Part shown: positions 47,591 to 59,070 of the stretch, piece after piece
How positions within the stretch are numbered: the stretch's first letter is position 1
Layout: every line of letters starts with the position of its first letter
Origin: Linnemannia schmuckeri
Taxonomy: Eukaryota > Mortierellomycota > Mortierellomycetes > Mortierellales > Mortierellaceae
NCBI GenBank assembly: GCA_029449235.1
Contig: JANATG010000007.1
Coordinates: forward strand, 1,426,001-1,490,000
Length of the DNA: 64,000 nucleotides
Reading direction: 5' to 3'
The notes under the pieces: generated by a model
What the model saw: only the letters and a program-made list of their open reading frames with translations
What the model was told of the DNA's origin: nothing
Databases searched by the model: none
Made by a program: the position numbers and the translations under genes

Positions 47591-47703
47591 ATAAAAGAAG
47601 TGATGGCGGAGGTAGTAGCGAGTGTGTCTATTCCTGATGAGGTTGCAAGGACGACGTGCTGGATTGGTGGCTGGATTGGCGGCTGGAGACTGAACGTGGG
47701 CGA

Positions 47704-47708
<5 letters not shown>

Positions 47709-47736
<28 letters not shown>

Positions 47737-47792
47737 TGTAAAAATGTAAAAATGTAAAAATGTAAAAATGTAAAAATGTAAAAATGTAAAAA
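47709..47792. repeat. Poly(A) run followed by 8-bp minisatellite
   Basis: About 28 A, then about seven tandem copies of GTAAAAAT ending at 47792, about 120-200 bases upstream of the carboxypeptidase start. Confidence 0.9.
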
Positions 47793-48532
47793 GTGTGGAA
47801 GCAAAAAGGTATGTGTTTTAGACAGGCCGTGTGCCAATGTCAAAGGGGAAGAGAGGGAAAACTTAGAAGGACCAATTGGGCAAAGAGGGGGCAGCGAGGG
47901 GCGAGCTAAGGGGAAATAATCTCCTATTGTTATAGATAATTGTTGGTTGTCCCTGAAGTAAATGGACCTCTCCTTGCGCAAGCCTATTGAAGGACGACAA
48001 TTGGACTCGACTGTAACCTTTCCCTCAAATATCATAGCCAGCTTGCAGTAGACAGTGGATGCGAGTAGGCAAAGGAAAAGAATGGCTACTGAAAAAAACA
48101 TAACACAATGTGCGTTCTGGACCCTGGATATGTCATGAAAGACACGCACTCCGCATATTTTAGCAATAGCCAATCATCACACAAAGCATCATCATCAAAA
48201 AATGTTGGCTTGTGCCTGAATCTTTTTTTTTATTTTTCTTTTTCTTCAGGCCTTATCCTTCATCTCAAACTTGGAATATGCGGGAACGCTGTGCCTAGGG
48301 ATGACGATAGTAAGGGTCTCTCAGGTTCATTTCTTGCAAAGCCGAATGCAACACAAAGCATCAAAAGCCGGATGTCATCTAATAACACACAAACCTTTCT
48401 CTTCTGGGATCTCGCAAATGTCGCGCGCATACACTATCCAGGAGGGAGTTAAGAGATAGGTAAAAGAAAGCAAGTTAAAGACAACACAAAACATCAATCA
48501 AAGGTGCGGTATTAAGAGTCTGGGCGAAAATG

Positions 48533-48567
<35 letters not shown>
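48533..48567. repeat. Poly(A) tract
   Basis: About 35 A. The bases just before it (TGGGCGAAAAT) also precede the run at 47709. Confidence 0.9.
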
Positions 48568-48569
<2 letters not shown>

Positions 48570-49415
48570 AAAGGAAAGGGACTGCTAGGAGAAAGTGCAG
48601 GAGAGACCGAGTGTCTAACATCGTAAAGAAACAAAATTGAAAAGTCGAACTCTTTCTTTTCCCTTTCGACCATGTTCTCGCTCCTCCACACTCTCACTTC
48701 ATCTTGTTCATCCCACTGTGCCTTATGAATCCTTGTCCTTTTCCTTATGAATCCTGGTTTAAACTCAAAAAAAAAAAATCAAGGCCTGTTCTACTACGGA
48801 CATCGGACGACGAGATGCATAATATGACTGACTGTAATGGACCCAGATGGCGAACCGGAGACATCGAGGGTTTCCTACTCTGTCTTTATTGTTCCCTTAA
48901 TCCTTTCCACGACATAGATCATGTGTGAGTTCATAAAAAAACAAGAAAGCAATGACCGATGGGGAAAAAAAAGGAATGTCAACAAAGAGAGGTCTTAAAG
49001 ATGTTCAGGAACTTGATCGATGTCTCCAGGGTAAGTGAGGATGTAAGGTGTGAGCGAGTGAATGTACATTTGGATTCAAATAGCTGAACCGGAAAACCTG
49101 AACCTTCTTGATTCATCGAAAAACAGGAAAGGAGGGACTGTTGATCTGAAATGACCAAAGATCTCTATCTTCTGGTACATGCACGGTACCGTAAGCAGGA
49201 ATTAACGGGACAAGAAGGAAACAGCGATGAATGGAAATGATACAAGATATTATTTATTATTTACAACAAGATAAAAAAAAAAGAATTGTCTAAGCACTTG
49301 GACAATTCAATGGTATATGGTGAATTCGACATTAATGAGAGGGATTGAGTGATGGGAGAATAGAAAAAGGAGAATGATGGGTGGTATATGATAGAAACTC
49401 GAAGACGGGGAAAGA

Positions 49416-51005
49416 TTACACAGATCGAAGAATGCTGGCACGAAGGCGCTGCTCCTCTGTCACTGCTGAGTTCCACTCGCCCTCCCAGCATGCTGCAGTG
49501 CGGGTAGCACCCCAGCGATCGGTCATCTCTGTCCGGATCATGCGTTCGACCATCACGATCTCCTCCTCGTAGATGTCGCGAGTAAGTCCCTGGAAGTGGT
49601 GGTCGTAGGTGAAGAAATTAGTGGTCAACTTGAACGACTCGAGGTTGGGGAAGAGCTTGAGCAATGCTCCAAAGCCAGGGAGAGTAAGGGGAGTCGAGGT
49701 ATACTTGGTGATAGTCAAGTGGCGAACCGATGAACCGGGGAGAGGGGTAGAGGGGGCGGTGGGTGGTGCTGTGGCAAAGTAGGAGTGGTGATGGGCGAAG
49801 GGGTGGCTCAGGGGCGAGCTGGCAACACGCTCAAAACTAGTGGCCTGAAGCTTTTTGACGCGCTCCATCATAGTCCGGACATTGTCGTTGGAGATGCACT
49901 CCAGATCGAGCAACTCGAGCGACTCGACCTTACCGCACTCGAGCAATGACCAGAGACCCTCCATGCTGACCTCCTTAGTGCCGACAGAAGGAGCCTGGTA
50001 AGGAGCCAAGGTGATCGACTTCAAATCCTCCCAACCGCTCATCATTCGACGGAGGACGGTATCAGAGATGGCGTGCTGGCCCTGGAAGCTCTTGATGTTG
50101 GGGCAGGCGGCGGTGATGGCGCTGACGACCTCGGGGGCAATGAAGCCACCATCCCGGTTGCCGTTATAGAGGAGATGCTCAAGATGACGACCGTAGCGGA
50201 CGATGCAAAAAATGAGCTCGGTCATTTCGAGGTCGAGAAAGTTGTCCTGGATATCGAGGGATTTGAGCGACTCGTGGCTCTGCTCCATGAGGATGGCCAG
50301 AGCATGGGAAAAGTCTTGGTGGAGGGTGAAACCGAGCTTGCGGTATTCCTCGCGGCGGCGCGGGAGGGTGAAGGAGGTAATATGTGTGTGCAGGGTATGC
50401 ATGCCTTGATGCTGTGGGAAGTGATGCATGATCGAAGTGTTTTGGACGGGGACGGTGGTTTTGGAGATAAAGGAGGAGTGGCAGTTTGAAATACGTAGAG
50501 AACGGATCCTGGGAGCGAGGCGGCAAAGCTGTTGCATACAGAGGACGAGGGTGTCGAACTCCATGTAGTCAAGGGAGATATGGGTGTAGAGAGAGGGGTC
50601 GGCGAGGATGCGGTGCCACGTGCGGCAAGTACTAAAAGAGAAAAGGAACCGAGCGAAGGAGCCAGCGGGAGAGACAGAGGGAAAGAAAGAACAGAGCGGG
50701 GAGAAAAAGAGGAGAGGATACACAGATTAGGATAATGAAAGAGCAGAGCAGAGCAGGGAGGGGAGGGGGAAGGAAAGTGGGCGCATGTGTTTGTTCAGCC
50801 AGGGCCAAATAAGAAAAAGACAGTCAATTGCACGAGGCCAAACGAGAGGAGGGACTTACCCAGCAGTGGTGAACTTTTCCTTGAGGGAGAGGTAGCTGAA
50901 GATATCGAGCCAGATATTCTCGGGCATGTCGATGAGAGAAAGAGGACTCCTGAAGGAGCTGGGAGTAATATCAATATCCATGCTGTTAGCGAGGCAGAGA
51001 GTCAT
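49416..51005 (-). CDS. F-box protein with leucine-rich-repeat-like region
   Basis: Exons 51005-50860 and 50631-49416 join in frame (GG|T) to 453 residues. Residues 17-75 form an F-box (SPLSLIDMPENIWLDIFSYL, then TCRTWHRILADPSLYTHISL), which binds Skp1 and makes the protein a substrate receptor of an SCF ubiquitin ligase. The rest is built of irregular leucine-rich units (RIRSLRISNC, LKSLDIQDNFLDLEM, LEHLLYNGN, VESLELLDLECISNDNV, PNLESFKLTTNFF), the usual target-binding part in fungal F-box proteins. The substrate is unknown. Families of such F-box/LRR genes are common in Mortierellomycotina. Confidence 0.85.
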
Positions 51006-54000
51006 TATTGCTGATGAAGGGGAAAGTATGAATGAGAGTGAATGTGGGTGCAGTATGAGTGAGAGTGAATGAATAGAGTGAGTGAAATAGAGAGGAGAGA
51101 GAACGAAAGTGAGTGGGGTTGAATACAAATAGAGGATGAGTAAATAAAAGAGGCGGTAAATAAAAGAGGTAGCAAATAAGCAACGAAGGAATGAGAGTGG
51201 AAGAGACGAGGAGGAGTATGAAGGAAGGCGAACAAGAAGAAGACGAAGAGTAACAAGAGAGAGAGAGAAGAAAAAAGAGAGAGGAGGAGGAACGATGAGT
51301 TATCAAAAAAAGGGGGGGAGACAAGGGAATCGTTAGCCGTATTTATACGACAGCAGCAGCAAAATAAGGGACTGAGCAGACAGCAGTAAGAGAAAAACAA
51401 GCACGCAAGAAGCATGCGTGGTGAATGGAGAAGAGGCAGGAAGGGAGGGGATGAAGAGGGAGGTGATTCAATTGCATCTGGCAGACTGACACCAAGGACT
51501 GAATGGATTGAACAAAGAATAGAGTAAGAGCCACGAGTGGCAATATAAATTACAAGAGAACGACGGGCGAATGGGATGCCAGCAAAGAAAGAAATAAAAA
51601 AAAAAAAGAGTAAGTCGGACAGGTCCTACCTGCCTTCCTGCCTGCTTGACTGGGGCTGGTCGACTCAATAAGGTTGCTCAGGCTGAGTGGACCCGCTGGG
51701 CATCTTTTAGTCAAAATATTTTTTTCGTGCAAGACATCCGCAACCAAAAACATACTCGACATCCACTCACTCGCTCTCTTTTTGCTCGCTTTAACTAGGA
51801 CGCACTCACATTCACACACAAGCATGGTCTTGCTTGGTTATTCGCCCCCTCTTTCACATTGTAAAAATAAAACTGCTGTTCCTATCGCCCAAAACACCAA
51901 CTCCACTTGGCAAGAGGAACGAACTAAGAAAAAAAAACTCTATCTTGCTTTGTGTCTGGCTCTCCTGGCTGTCTCTATTTTCCTGTAATGGAGATTATTA
52001 TTGTTATGATTGTTATTACGGTGCCCCTCCCCCTTCCTTCTTCCCTTTCGTCTCACCACATCCACTCGGAGCAAACAAAAACACACACGCTCAAAAGTGA
52101 AAACAGGGAGCGAAAGGGGGAGGGTGTTGTAGAGGGGTGTCGGTAACTTCTGCAGTAACGCTTGTTTTTTTTCCTCCTTTTAAAAAAAAAAAGAGAGACA
52201 ACAGAAACGCCGGAACTCTCCCTTGAGATCACACATACAAACAAGCCTCCTGCACATACAAGACATACACACAGACAGCAGACGGGAAACCAGAAGACCA
52301 GTAATGCAAAAAAGAAGAAGAGACAAAGACAAGGAAGCAGGCATTGCATTGAAAACGAGAGAAAGCAAATGAACAAGAAAACAGAGCTATCGCAAATTGT
52401 ACAGGATACCGTAGAGCAAAGAATGCGCAATTTTCTAGCAAAGAACAAAAAAATATCCTTTTCCGCCAGGCACCCTCAGGGCGCATGCAGCAAAAGTCTG
52501 CTGCTGACCAAAGAAGGTAAGGAGAGCGAAGCAAATTCGAGTGCTTCTATCGGAGATCACCGTAGCATTGGACATGCTACTAATCTAGTAGTGGATGTAT
52601 GGTACAGAGAGGGTCACATTCGAAAAGAGGTTACGTATCTTACTGTGCTGTCGACCAGCCCGCATCCTTGGTCCTTGCCTTAATTGTCTGCCTGTCTGTC
52701 TGTCTGTCTGTGCTACACAAGATAAAAAATGAAGGACCTCCCTTCTCCTTGTTAATAGTGTAATGTGGTTGTTACTATTGTTGTTGTTGTCTTTGACATT
52801 GTATTATTGTGTTTTGTCATCGCACCGCATCGCTATTTTTTACTTTTCCCTTCCCTTTCCCATCCCTTTCCCATCCTTTGCCTTCGATTGCTCGCAGGAC
52901 AGCCTTTATGAGAATAAATGAAGGAGAAGATCCCCTGTTTGCAATTGTGTGTTTTGTATACATCCCTGTTTACCCCCGCTTCCCTAACCCCCCTCCTTTT
53001 TTTTTCTATGGCGAGTCGCCACAGTGGACTCCATTGGGCGGTGCACGCGTGGTTGTCTCTCTTCTACTTCTTTTATCTCTCCTTTGTCGGCGCACATGTC
53101 GGATAAGTCACAATGAGAAAAAAAGAAGTGAGAACATACACGCAGACAAGGAATCTTGACACGCAACCATTGCCGTCAATCTCGCTCTTCTTACCGCTAA
53201 TGCTCGCTACTATTGACTCCTCATTTAGAACATGCTAAGTGGACTGGTACCCTTCCCTCATCAGCGTTCTCTTTATCGTTTTCAGTTAGGCTGGTTTTTT
53301 TTTTCTTGTTCTTGTTCTTCTGTTACTGACCACTAACTCTCGTTTCTGTAAGCAGATGCGCCCAAAACACAACAGTTCAAGACGACCGCACATGATGTGT
53401 CTCCCCCTTCTTCCCTCCGTCTTCTTCTACCCCTCTCATGTCTCTCCAAGGTGATGTTTCTTCCTTGCAGAACACAACACGGCAGACACACTGTTCACGC
53501 AGCACTTTCCTCATGTGCCAGGTGCTTTATCATGCTGCTGCCGCCTCTCTCCCTTGATCGAGACGGCAAAAGTCGAGAACATCCTCCCCTGATTTTTTTC
53601 TAGTTCAGTATTCTCATTCGTCTTTCTTGATGTGAAATTGGGACCCATTCAAGTCACTCACTTCCTACCCACGCATCCCTTCTTTTTTGTTCACTTCGCG
53701 TAGTGAACTCCTTCTCCATCGGTCTCAAAAAAAAAAAAAAAAAAAAAAAAAGACCACAAAAGTGCAATTTATTAGGTCTAGACAAGGTCTGTCCACAACT
53801 TGTTCTTTTTTCATTTTCTTATGAGTTAACTACGATAACCACTTCTTTGTAAGCCTTCCATCGCACAGTCCTCAAATTACTGTCTTATTATTCTGTCCTT
53901 TCACATCCCCTTTTGTTTAACAATGTGTTTTCGCATTTGAGAACAAATATTATGAATTTTGGTCGTTTGTTCGGGTTGTTAGTGAAATAACAGATTGTTC

Positions 54001-56125
54001 ATAGGGAGGATTGCAAGTCGACTAAAGAAAGGGGATGGATACCCTTTGACAAGACATCATTAGGTCTTTATTTTTTTTGTTCGTGCTTATGGAACTACTT
54101 TTGTTACGCACTCCGCGGAATGTCGAATCCTCTCTCACCTAATCGACGCTTGCGCTCTTTCGCCTTGTGGGCCATTTTTTTGTGGGTTTTGTCGCTTCTG
54201 TTGTCGTCCAGCGAATGTCTCTCGACCGTCCATGTCTTTCGACTTATTTTGCCACTCATTCGTCTTTGCTCGTCCATTTGTCTTTTTGTTTTTGACGTTA
54301 GAACTGAACCAAAACGTACTCCACTCCATTCTATTCTACATACTTCAACCACCTGCTGGTGTCCATCAAAAACTCCAAATTTGAAAAGTTGACCTCAGTT
54401 ATGTAAACCCTGTCAAATGGGGAGCCAGAGTCTACTGGGCCGTGATCGTTTGAGAAAAATCGTGATCGAGCACCTCTCTCCACCACACTCCTCCTCCCTC
54501 CCTCCACTTACATTGTCTTCCCGCCTCGTTAGCCAAAATAGCAAAAGGTCCAAGACATGTCGACCCCGGTGGACAGCAGCCCAGCATCCAATTGGTACTT
54601 CTTGCAATTTTGTTTCTTTTGCTTGGCCGGCTCCTTGCTACCGGATTCAGAGCAAAATAAAAATGCTCAAATCAACGAGGAGGAGGAGGACGGGAAGGAA
54701 GGGAGGTGGAAAGAGGGGGAGCCATAAAGAAAGCACTTTAACGTTTCACATCTCAAACCGACAGGGAAAGCGCGATCGTCTTCTTCTCTTCCTGGTTTTT
54801 GTTAGTTGTGAGAGCTGGGCTAGGCTGGTTGGAGGAGTTGAATCAAAGGAATTGGATGGCTGACAAAACGAAATAAAAGAAATGAACCACCGACAACATG
54901 TTGAAGAGGAGTGTGACAAGAAACAAAACAAAACAAAACAAAACATTCAAAGCGAAAAAAAAAAAAAAAAACGTGCTGGATGCACACCCATGGCTCTCTT
55001 CTTTTCTTTTTGTTGGCCTGTGTTTCTCGTCCTCATTATCTGGCTCTTAACCTTGTTGTGTGTTGTTCGCCTCTGGTAGAACTTCCATCCCTTCCGTTTT
55101 TACTGATTGCTCGGCTAGACTGAGCTTGCCTACTTGCTTCTTTGTTTACTTTCCCGTCGTCGTTTTTTTTTTGCCATTTTCTCTCTTCGCCTTCTTCTAA
55201 CCCCTTGGCAATGGCCTTGAGTTTCCATAAGACTGACTCCCTTCATTTCAAAAGTCTTAAATCGGAGGTTGACTGATTATCAAACGGTATTTTCTTGCAG
55301 CAAACAATCGAAAACAAAAAAGAGAGACATACAGCAACAAACTACGCCCAACCCAATCCTCTTCAAAAGCAGACTTCGCAAATATTGGTAAACTAATTTT
55401 TCTTTGTAAATGTTGTTTCTCGATCTGCCTTTCCGGAGAACAATGGTAGGTAGGCGGCAGTAGAAAAAAAAAAAAAAAAAAAAAAAAAAACTACGATCCA
55501 GCGGCAATATCCGAATTTCCGGTGTCAGGAAAGGAAGGGAGCTGATTCAACAGTGTAGTCACCGATCCATCAACTCAAAAATGACTGCCATCTGCACTTG
55601 TCGTATTCTCCCTCTCTCTCCCCGCCCTCTCCTTGCCCTCTGTCTTCCCCAGCATCACCCCGAGCAGCAGATGAAGTACCACCATCGAGTCACCTTCCTT
55701 CCAGGGTAAACAAGGTTCATTAGCCCATCCTAAATAAATGCAAACCTGTCCTTTTTAGCAGCATTTCTTAGAGAACTATCAACTGTCGTCATAGACGAGG
55801 CTATCCCGCTCGACAGACATTCAAACCGGATCAAGAAAAAGAATGCAGCAAAAAAGTACCTCCCGCTCCAACTTTTGAATTGAATCGAGCGTTTAAGGTA
55901 GATCCGAATCTGGGGGTAAAGGTAAAGGTGCAAACTCTGCTTTTCTTTCGATGACGCAAACGGGAACAAGGGAGATGAGGGAGTTTTCTCTCATTCCCTC
56001 TTCTCTTCATAAAAACGATCCATCCCATTGGACGTACATCATCGTTTTTTAATCTCTATTACCCAATGAAACCGACTAAGGACTAAGGAGAGAAAGAGAG
56101 GCGACTTCATCATAAAAAATGTACG
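51006..56125. other. Long gene-poor region
   Basis: About 5.1 kb. The first part is the purine-rich (plus strand) promoter side of the F-box gene. Further in are homopolymer A runs at 53728-53751 and 55464-55490, a (TGTC)n patch at 52690-52710, and a (AAAAC)n patch at 54925-54945. Open frames up to 173 codons exist (52162-52683 plus; 54104-54352 minus), but none shows a domain, a splice-joined partner or a convincing start. Confidence 0.45.
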
Positions 56126-58965
56126 CTAAAGAGAAAGAGCGCGAGTTCGCCTCCTCAGAGCCTTGGACTTGATGAGACCATAGGCGATGGTCTCACGATA
56201 ATTGCGTTGTTGATGATGATGATTACGATGATGTTGCTGTTGAAGCTGTAGTTGTTGCTGTTGTTGCTGCTGTTGGATCAACTGCTGTTGTTGTTGCACC
56301 ATCGAGATCTCTTCAGACCGGCTTTGGTCGGCAACGATCACTGATAAGCCAGATCCAGTCCCAATCTGGGTCCTTGATCCAACACTTCCTCCTTGTTCTG
56401 CTACTAGTCCGCCTATCCTATTGGTCATGTCCATAGGTGATGATGCTGTCGCGTGCGAGGAGGAAGACAAAGATGGCGAATCATGATGGTGAGTCCCAGA
56501 CCGAGCCCGAGTCGTCACTGTCGTCGTTATCGTTGTCGTTGCTGTCGTCTGGGACCCCTCTGGTCGAGGGTTCCAGTTGAACGTGGTCGTCTGTGGATGA
56601 TGATGTCTACCACCAAAATACCCCTGCTCCTCGTCTCCAGAGTCGCCGCCCGAAGGGTTCTCCTCCTCAGTGATAGGAGTCACACCAAGCGTAGATGTCG
56701 TGGGTGTCGATGCCATAGTAGATGTCATAGTCACCATCGCTGAAGCTGCCTTTCCGCTACTCGCCTTCCGCCGCTGCTCCTCCCCTTCAGCCTGAGCACG
56801 ACACTGGACCGAACAGGCAACCCATTCCAGCGGCACGATCCTCTCATCCATCACTCCGACGCCCTTCCACCGTAAGCCAGGGAAATAGAGTCGCTTCTGG
56901 CAAACCGAACAAAACTCACATCCCATCTCTTTCTCAACCAATGTCAACGACATCGGAATCGTCGGATCCTTGAGAGACCGGCGACGACTCCGGCAATGAG
57001 GAAGGGGAGAGCCGGAGAGGCTATTCGGATTACCATACTGTGTTCCTATATCCTGGTCTTGGAATGAATCCGGATAAATATCTTCATGGCCATCCCATTC
57101 ATCCAGCTGTGCTTGTTGCTCATCCTCGCTACTGGGCGGATCAAGAGCCCCTCGCATCTCGGCAAGTCGGTGCAGACCCAGCTGCTCAACCATCCAGTCC
57201 GGTATCATAGTCGCCATACACTCACCAGTCTTGTCCATCTCCGAGTTCACTGGTACGGCCGCCACCAATGGCTCCGTGTTGTGAGTTGTTGTCGATGATA
57301 AAGTCTCAGGAGGAGATGTAGAAGGTCCGGCCTTCCTTTCGGATATCTTGGTTCTCTTTTGTGGACATGACCCGGCATAGCAAAAATAGTGAGGATCCTG
57401 ATTTAACTTTTCTCCAACAATCTGTGAACAGATGTCGGCAAGACTAAGTGTCCATGGACATGACGTGTAGCTATCCTTGGAGTAACCACGCTGGTCGACT
57501 GGATGTGCTGGGTAATGCGAAGATTCCTGATGTGAATGGTTGTGTGAGTGATGGTGCTGGTGGCTGTGGTTGTAATACGTCGGTGAGGTCGGGGTCGAGT
57601 TAAAGTGTCCCGAGTTAGTCCTGGTAGGCGTGGCGGGCAGTGATGGTGGTGGTGGTGACAGTAACGAGGGGCCAAGAGGTTGAAAAGGTAGAGCCGAAAA
57701 GGACGCACCTGCATTGAGAAAGGCTGCGGGAGGGGTCAAAACAGCTTCAGAGAGTCGAATTGTAGGCTTTGAGGATGATGATCCCGCTTGTGATAGAGGC
57801 GCCGTAGACCGAGGAGCGCCCACTTGCCAGAACCGGTTACCGCGAGCCCAACACTTCATGCCTTGACGTATTTGAACATAGTCATCGTCATCATGACCAC
57901 CCTCCTCGTTTGATCCGGCATTGAAAGATCCTGCTCCTTCTCCTTGTCCGTGCAAAGCAATCGGAGAATCTAGCGGTGTCGGTGGTGCAGACGTTCCCTC
58001 ACCACGACTATCAATCCCTCCCTGACCCGCTCTCCGCAGCATTCGCTCCGACAACAAAGACTCTGACACCAGCCGCTGAACCTCGACAGGAATACACCCC
58101 AACTGGTTGTCCGCAATGTCTAAAAGCCTCAACCGCGTCAGCCGTCCGAGTTGTTGAGGTAAAGACTGGAGTTGATTTGATTGTAAAAAGAGTTCCTCCA
58201 GCGTTGGTCCAAGCATCCCAATAAGTCCAGAAAGTTCCGTCAGTCGGTTCTGAGAAACATCCAGCTCACGTAGGGAGGGTAGCCGGAAGATTTGGTCCGG
58301 GAGGTCCGTGAGTCGGTTTCCTTGGAGTCGAAGTGACACGAGATGTGACAGGTAGGTAATCGATGATGTTGCCACAATCTATCCGATGATCAAATAATTG
58401 CACAAACTGAGTTAGTTGATACCAATAATATGCGTGGAATTACTGTCCTTCAATATATTTCTTCCTATTCACATGGATGTATGTATCCTGTTGATGGTTT
58501 TACCATGGATGAGATGTGAAGTCTGGCCAGATGGACAATTCCACGTTCCGACTCGGAGACCCGCGTCAGATGACATATCCTGCGACGGCGCTGTTGCTTC
58601 GCTTGCGCACCTCTGCTGTCTTCATTGGTATCGAATTGATGGCTGGAGCCAGCGGTAGTAGTAGTAGTAGCATTGGAGATAGGAAAGTTGCCACTGTTGT
58701 AAGTAACACCGGTAGCAGCAAGATGTGTGCGAGTGTCGTTTCGGACAAGAGTATGTGTGGTAGTGAAGCCGTTGGTTCCCGGAGTCGGCAAAAAGTAGAG
58801 TCGAACGACGTGCTGGTCACACTCTCGTGCGAGATCGAGAATCGTTTTGACGGATGGTTGGATGGTGCTGGCTGTGGTTGTTGTGGCTGATGCGGCTGTA
58901 TTCCCTGTGGTCCTTCCAGCGACGCCGTGGATGCACGAGGTGTTCGAGTAGGGCAGCACAGCCAT
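56126..58965 (-). CDS. Leucine-rich-repeat protein with C-terminal cysteine cluster (2 exons)
   Basis: Exons 58965-58504 and 58378-56126 join in phase 0 to 904 residues. The N-terminus (about 150 residues) is Thr/Ala-rich. Around the splice junction begin about five leucine-rich repeats of the SHOC2 type: LSHLVSLRLQGNRLTDLPDQ, LRELDVSQNRLTELS, LEELFLQSNQLQSLPQQ, LRLLDIADNQLGCIP. A long low-complexity region follows. It includes an isolated conserved-looking stretch (SCPWTLSLADICSQIVGEKL, HYFCYAGSC) and a cysteine cluster, CEFCSVCQKRLYFPG ... WVACSVQC, that resembles a zinc site. The C-terminus is His/Gln-rich with Gln runs, ending in LKSKALRRRTRALSL. LRRs of this type bind Ras-like GTPases or kinases; here that is only a possibility. 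I do not recognise the whole protein. Confidence 0.78.
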
Positions 58966-59070
58966 GAGTGCTGTCAGATGGTCATCCAAAAGTGAAAAGT
59001 AGACGAGCAAAGAATGAGTCAAGGATTGAAGAAATAGAAATGTATGTGATCGTGACTGGTTTATTAAGTT

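Larger units (their letters stand above)
47591..49415. other. Intergenic region
   Basis: Upstream of the carboxypeptidase gene and downstream of the F-box gene. Contains two long A runs (47709-47736 and 48533-48567) and an 8-bp minisatellite. No gene is supported. Confidence 0.55.

Noticed and set aside
52162..52683. 173-codon open frame in the 51-56 kb region
   Set aside because: The 5' part begins without ATG, is Lys/Thr-rich low complexity, and no domain is visible. An internal ATG gives about 100 residues with no support.
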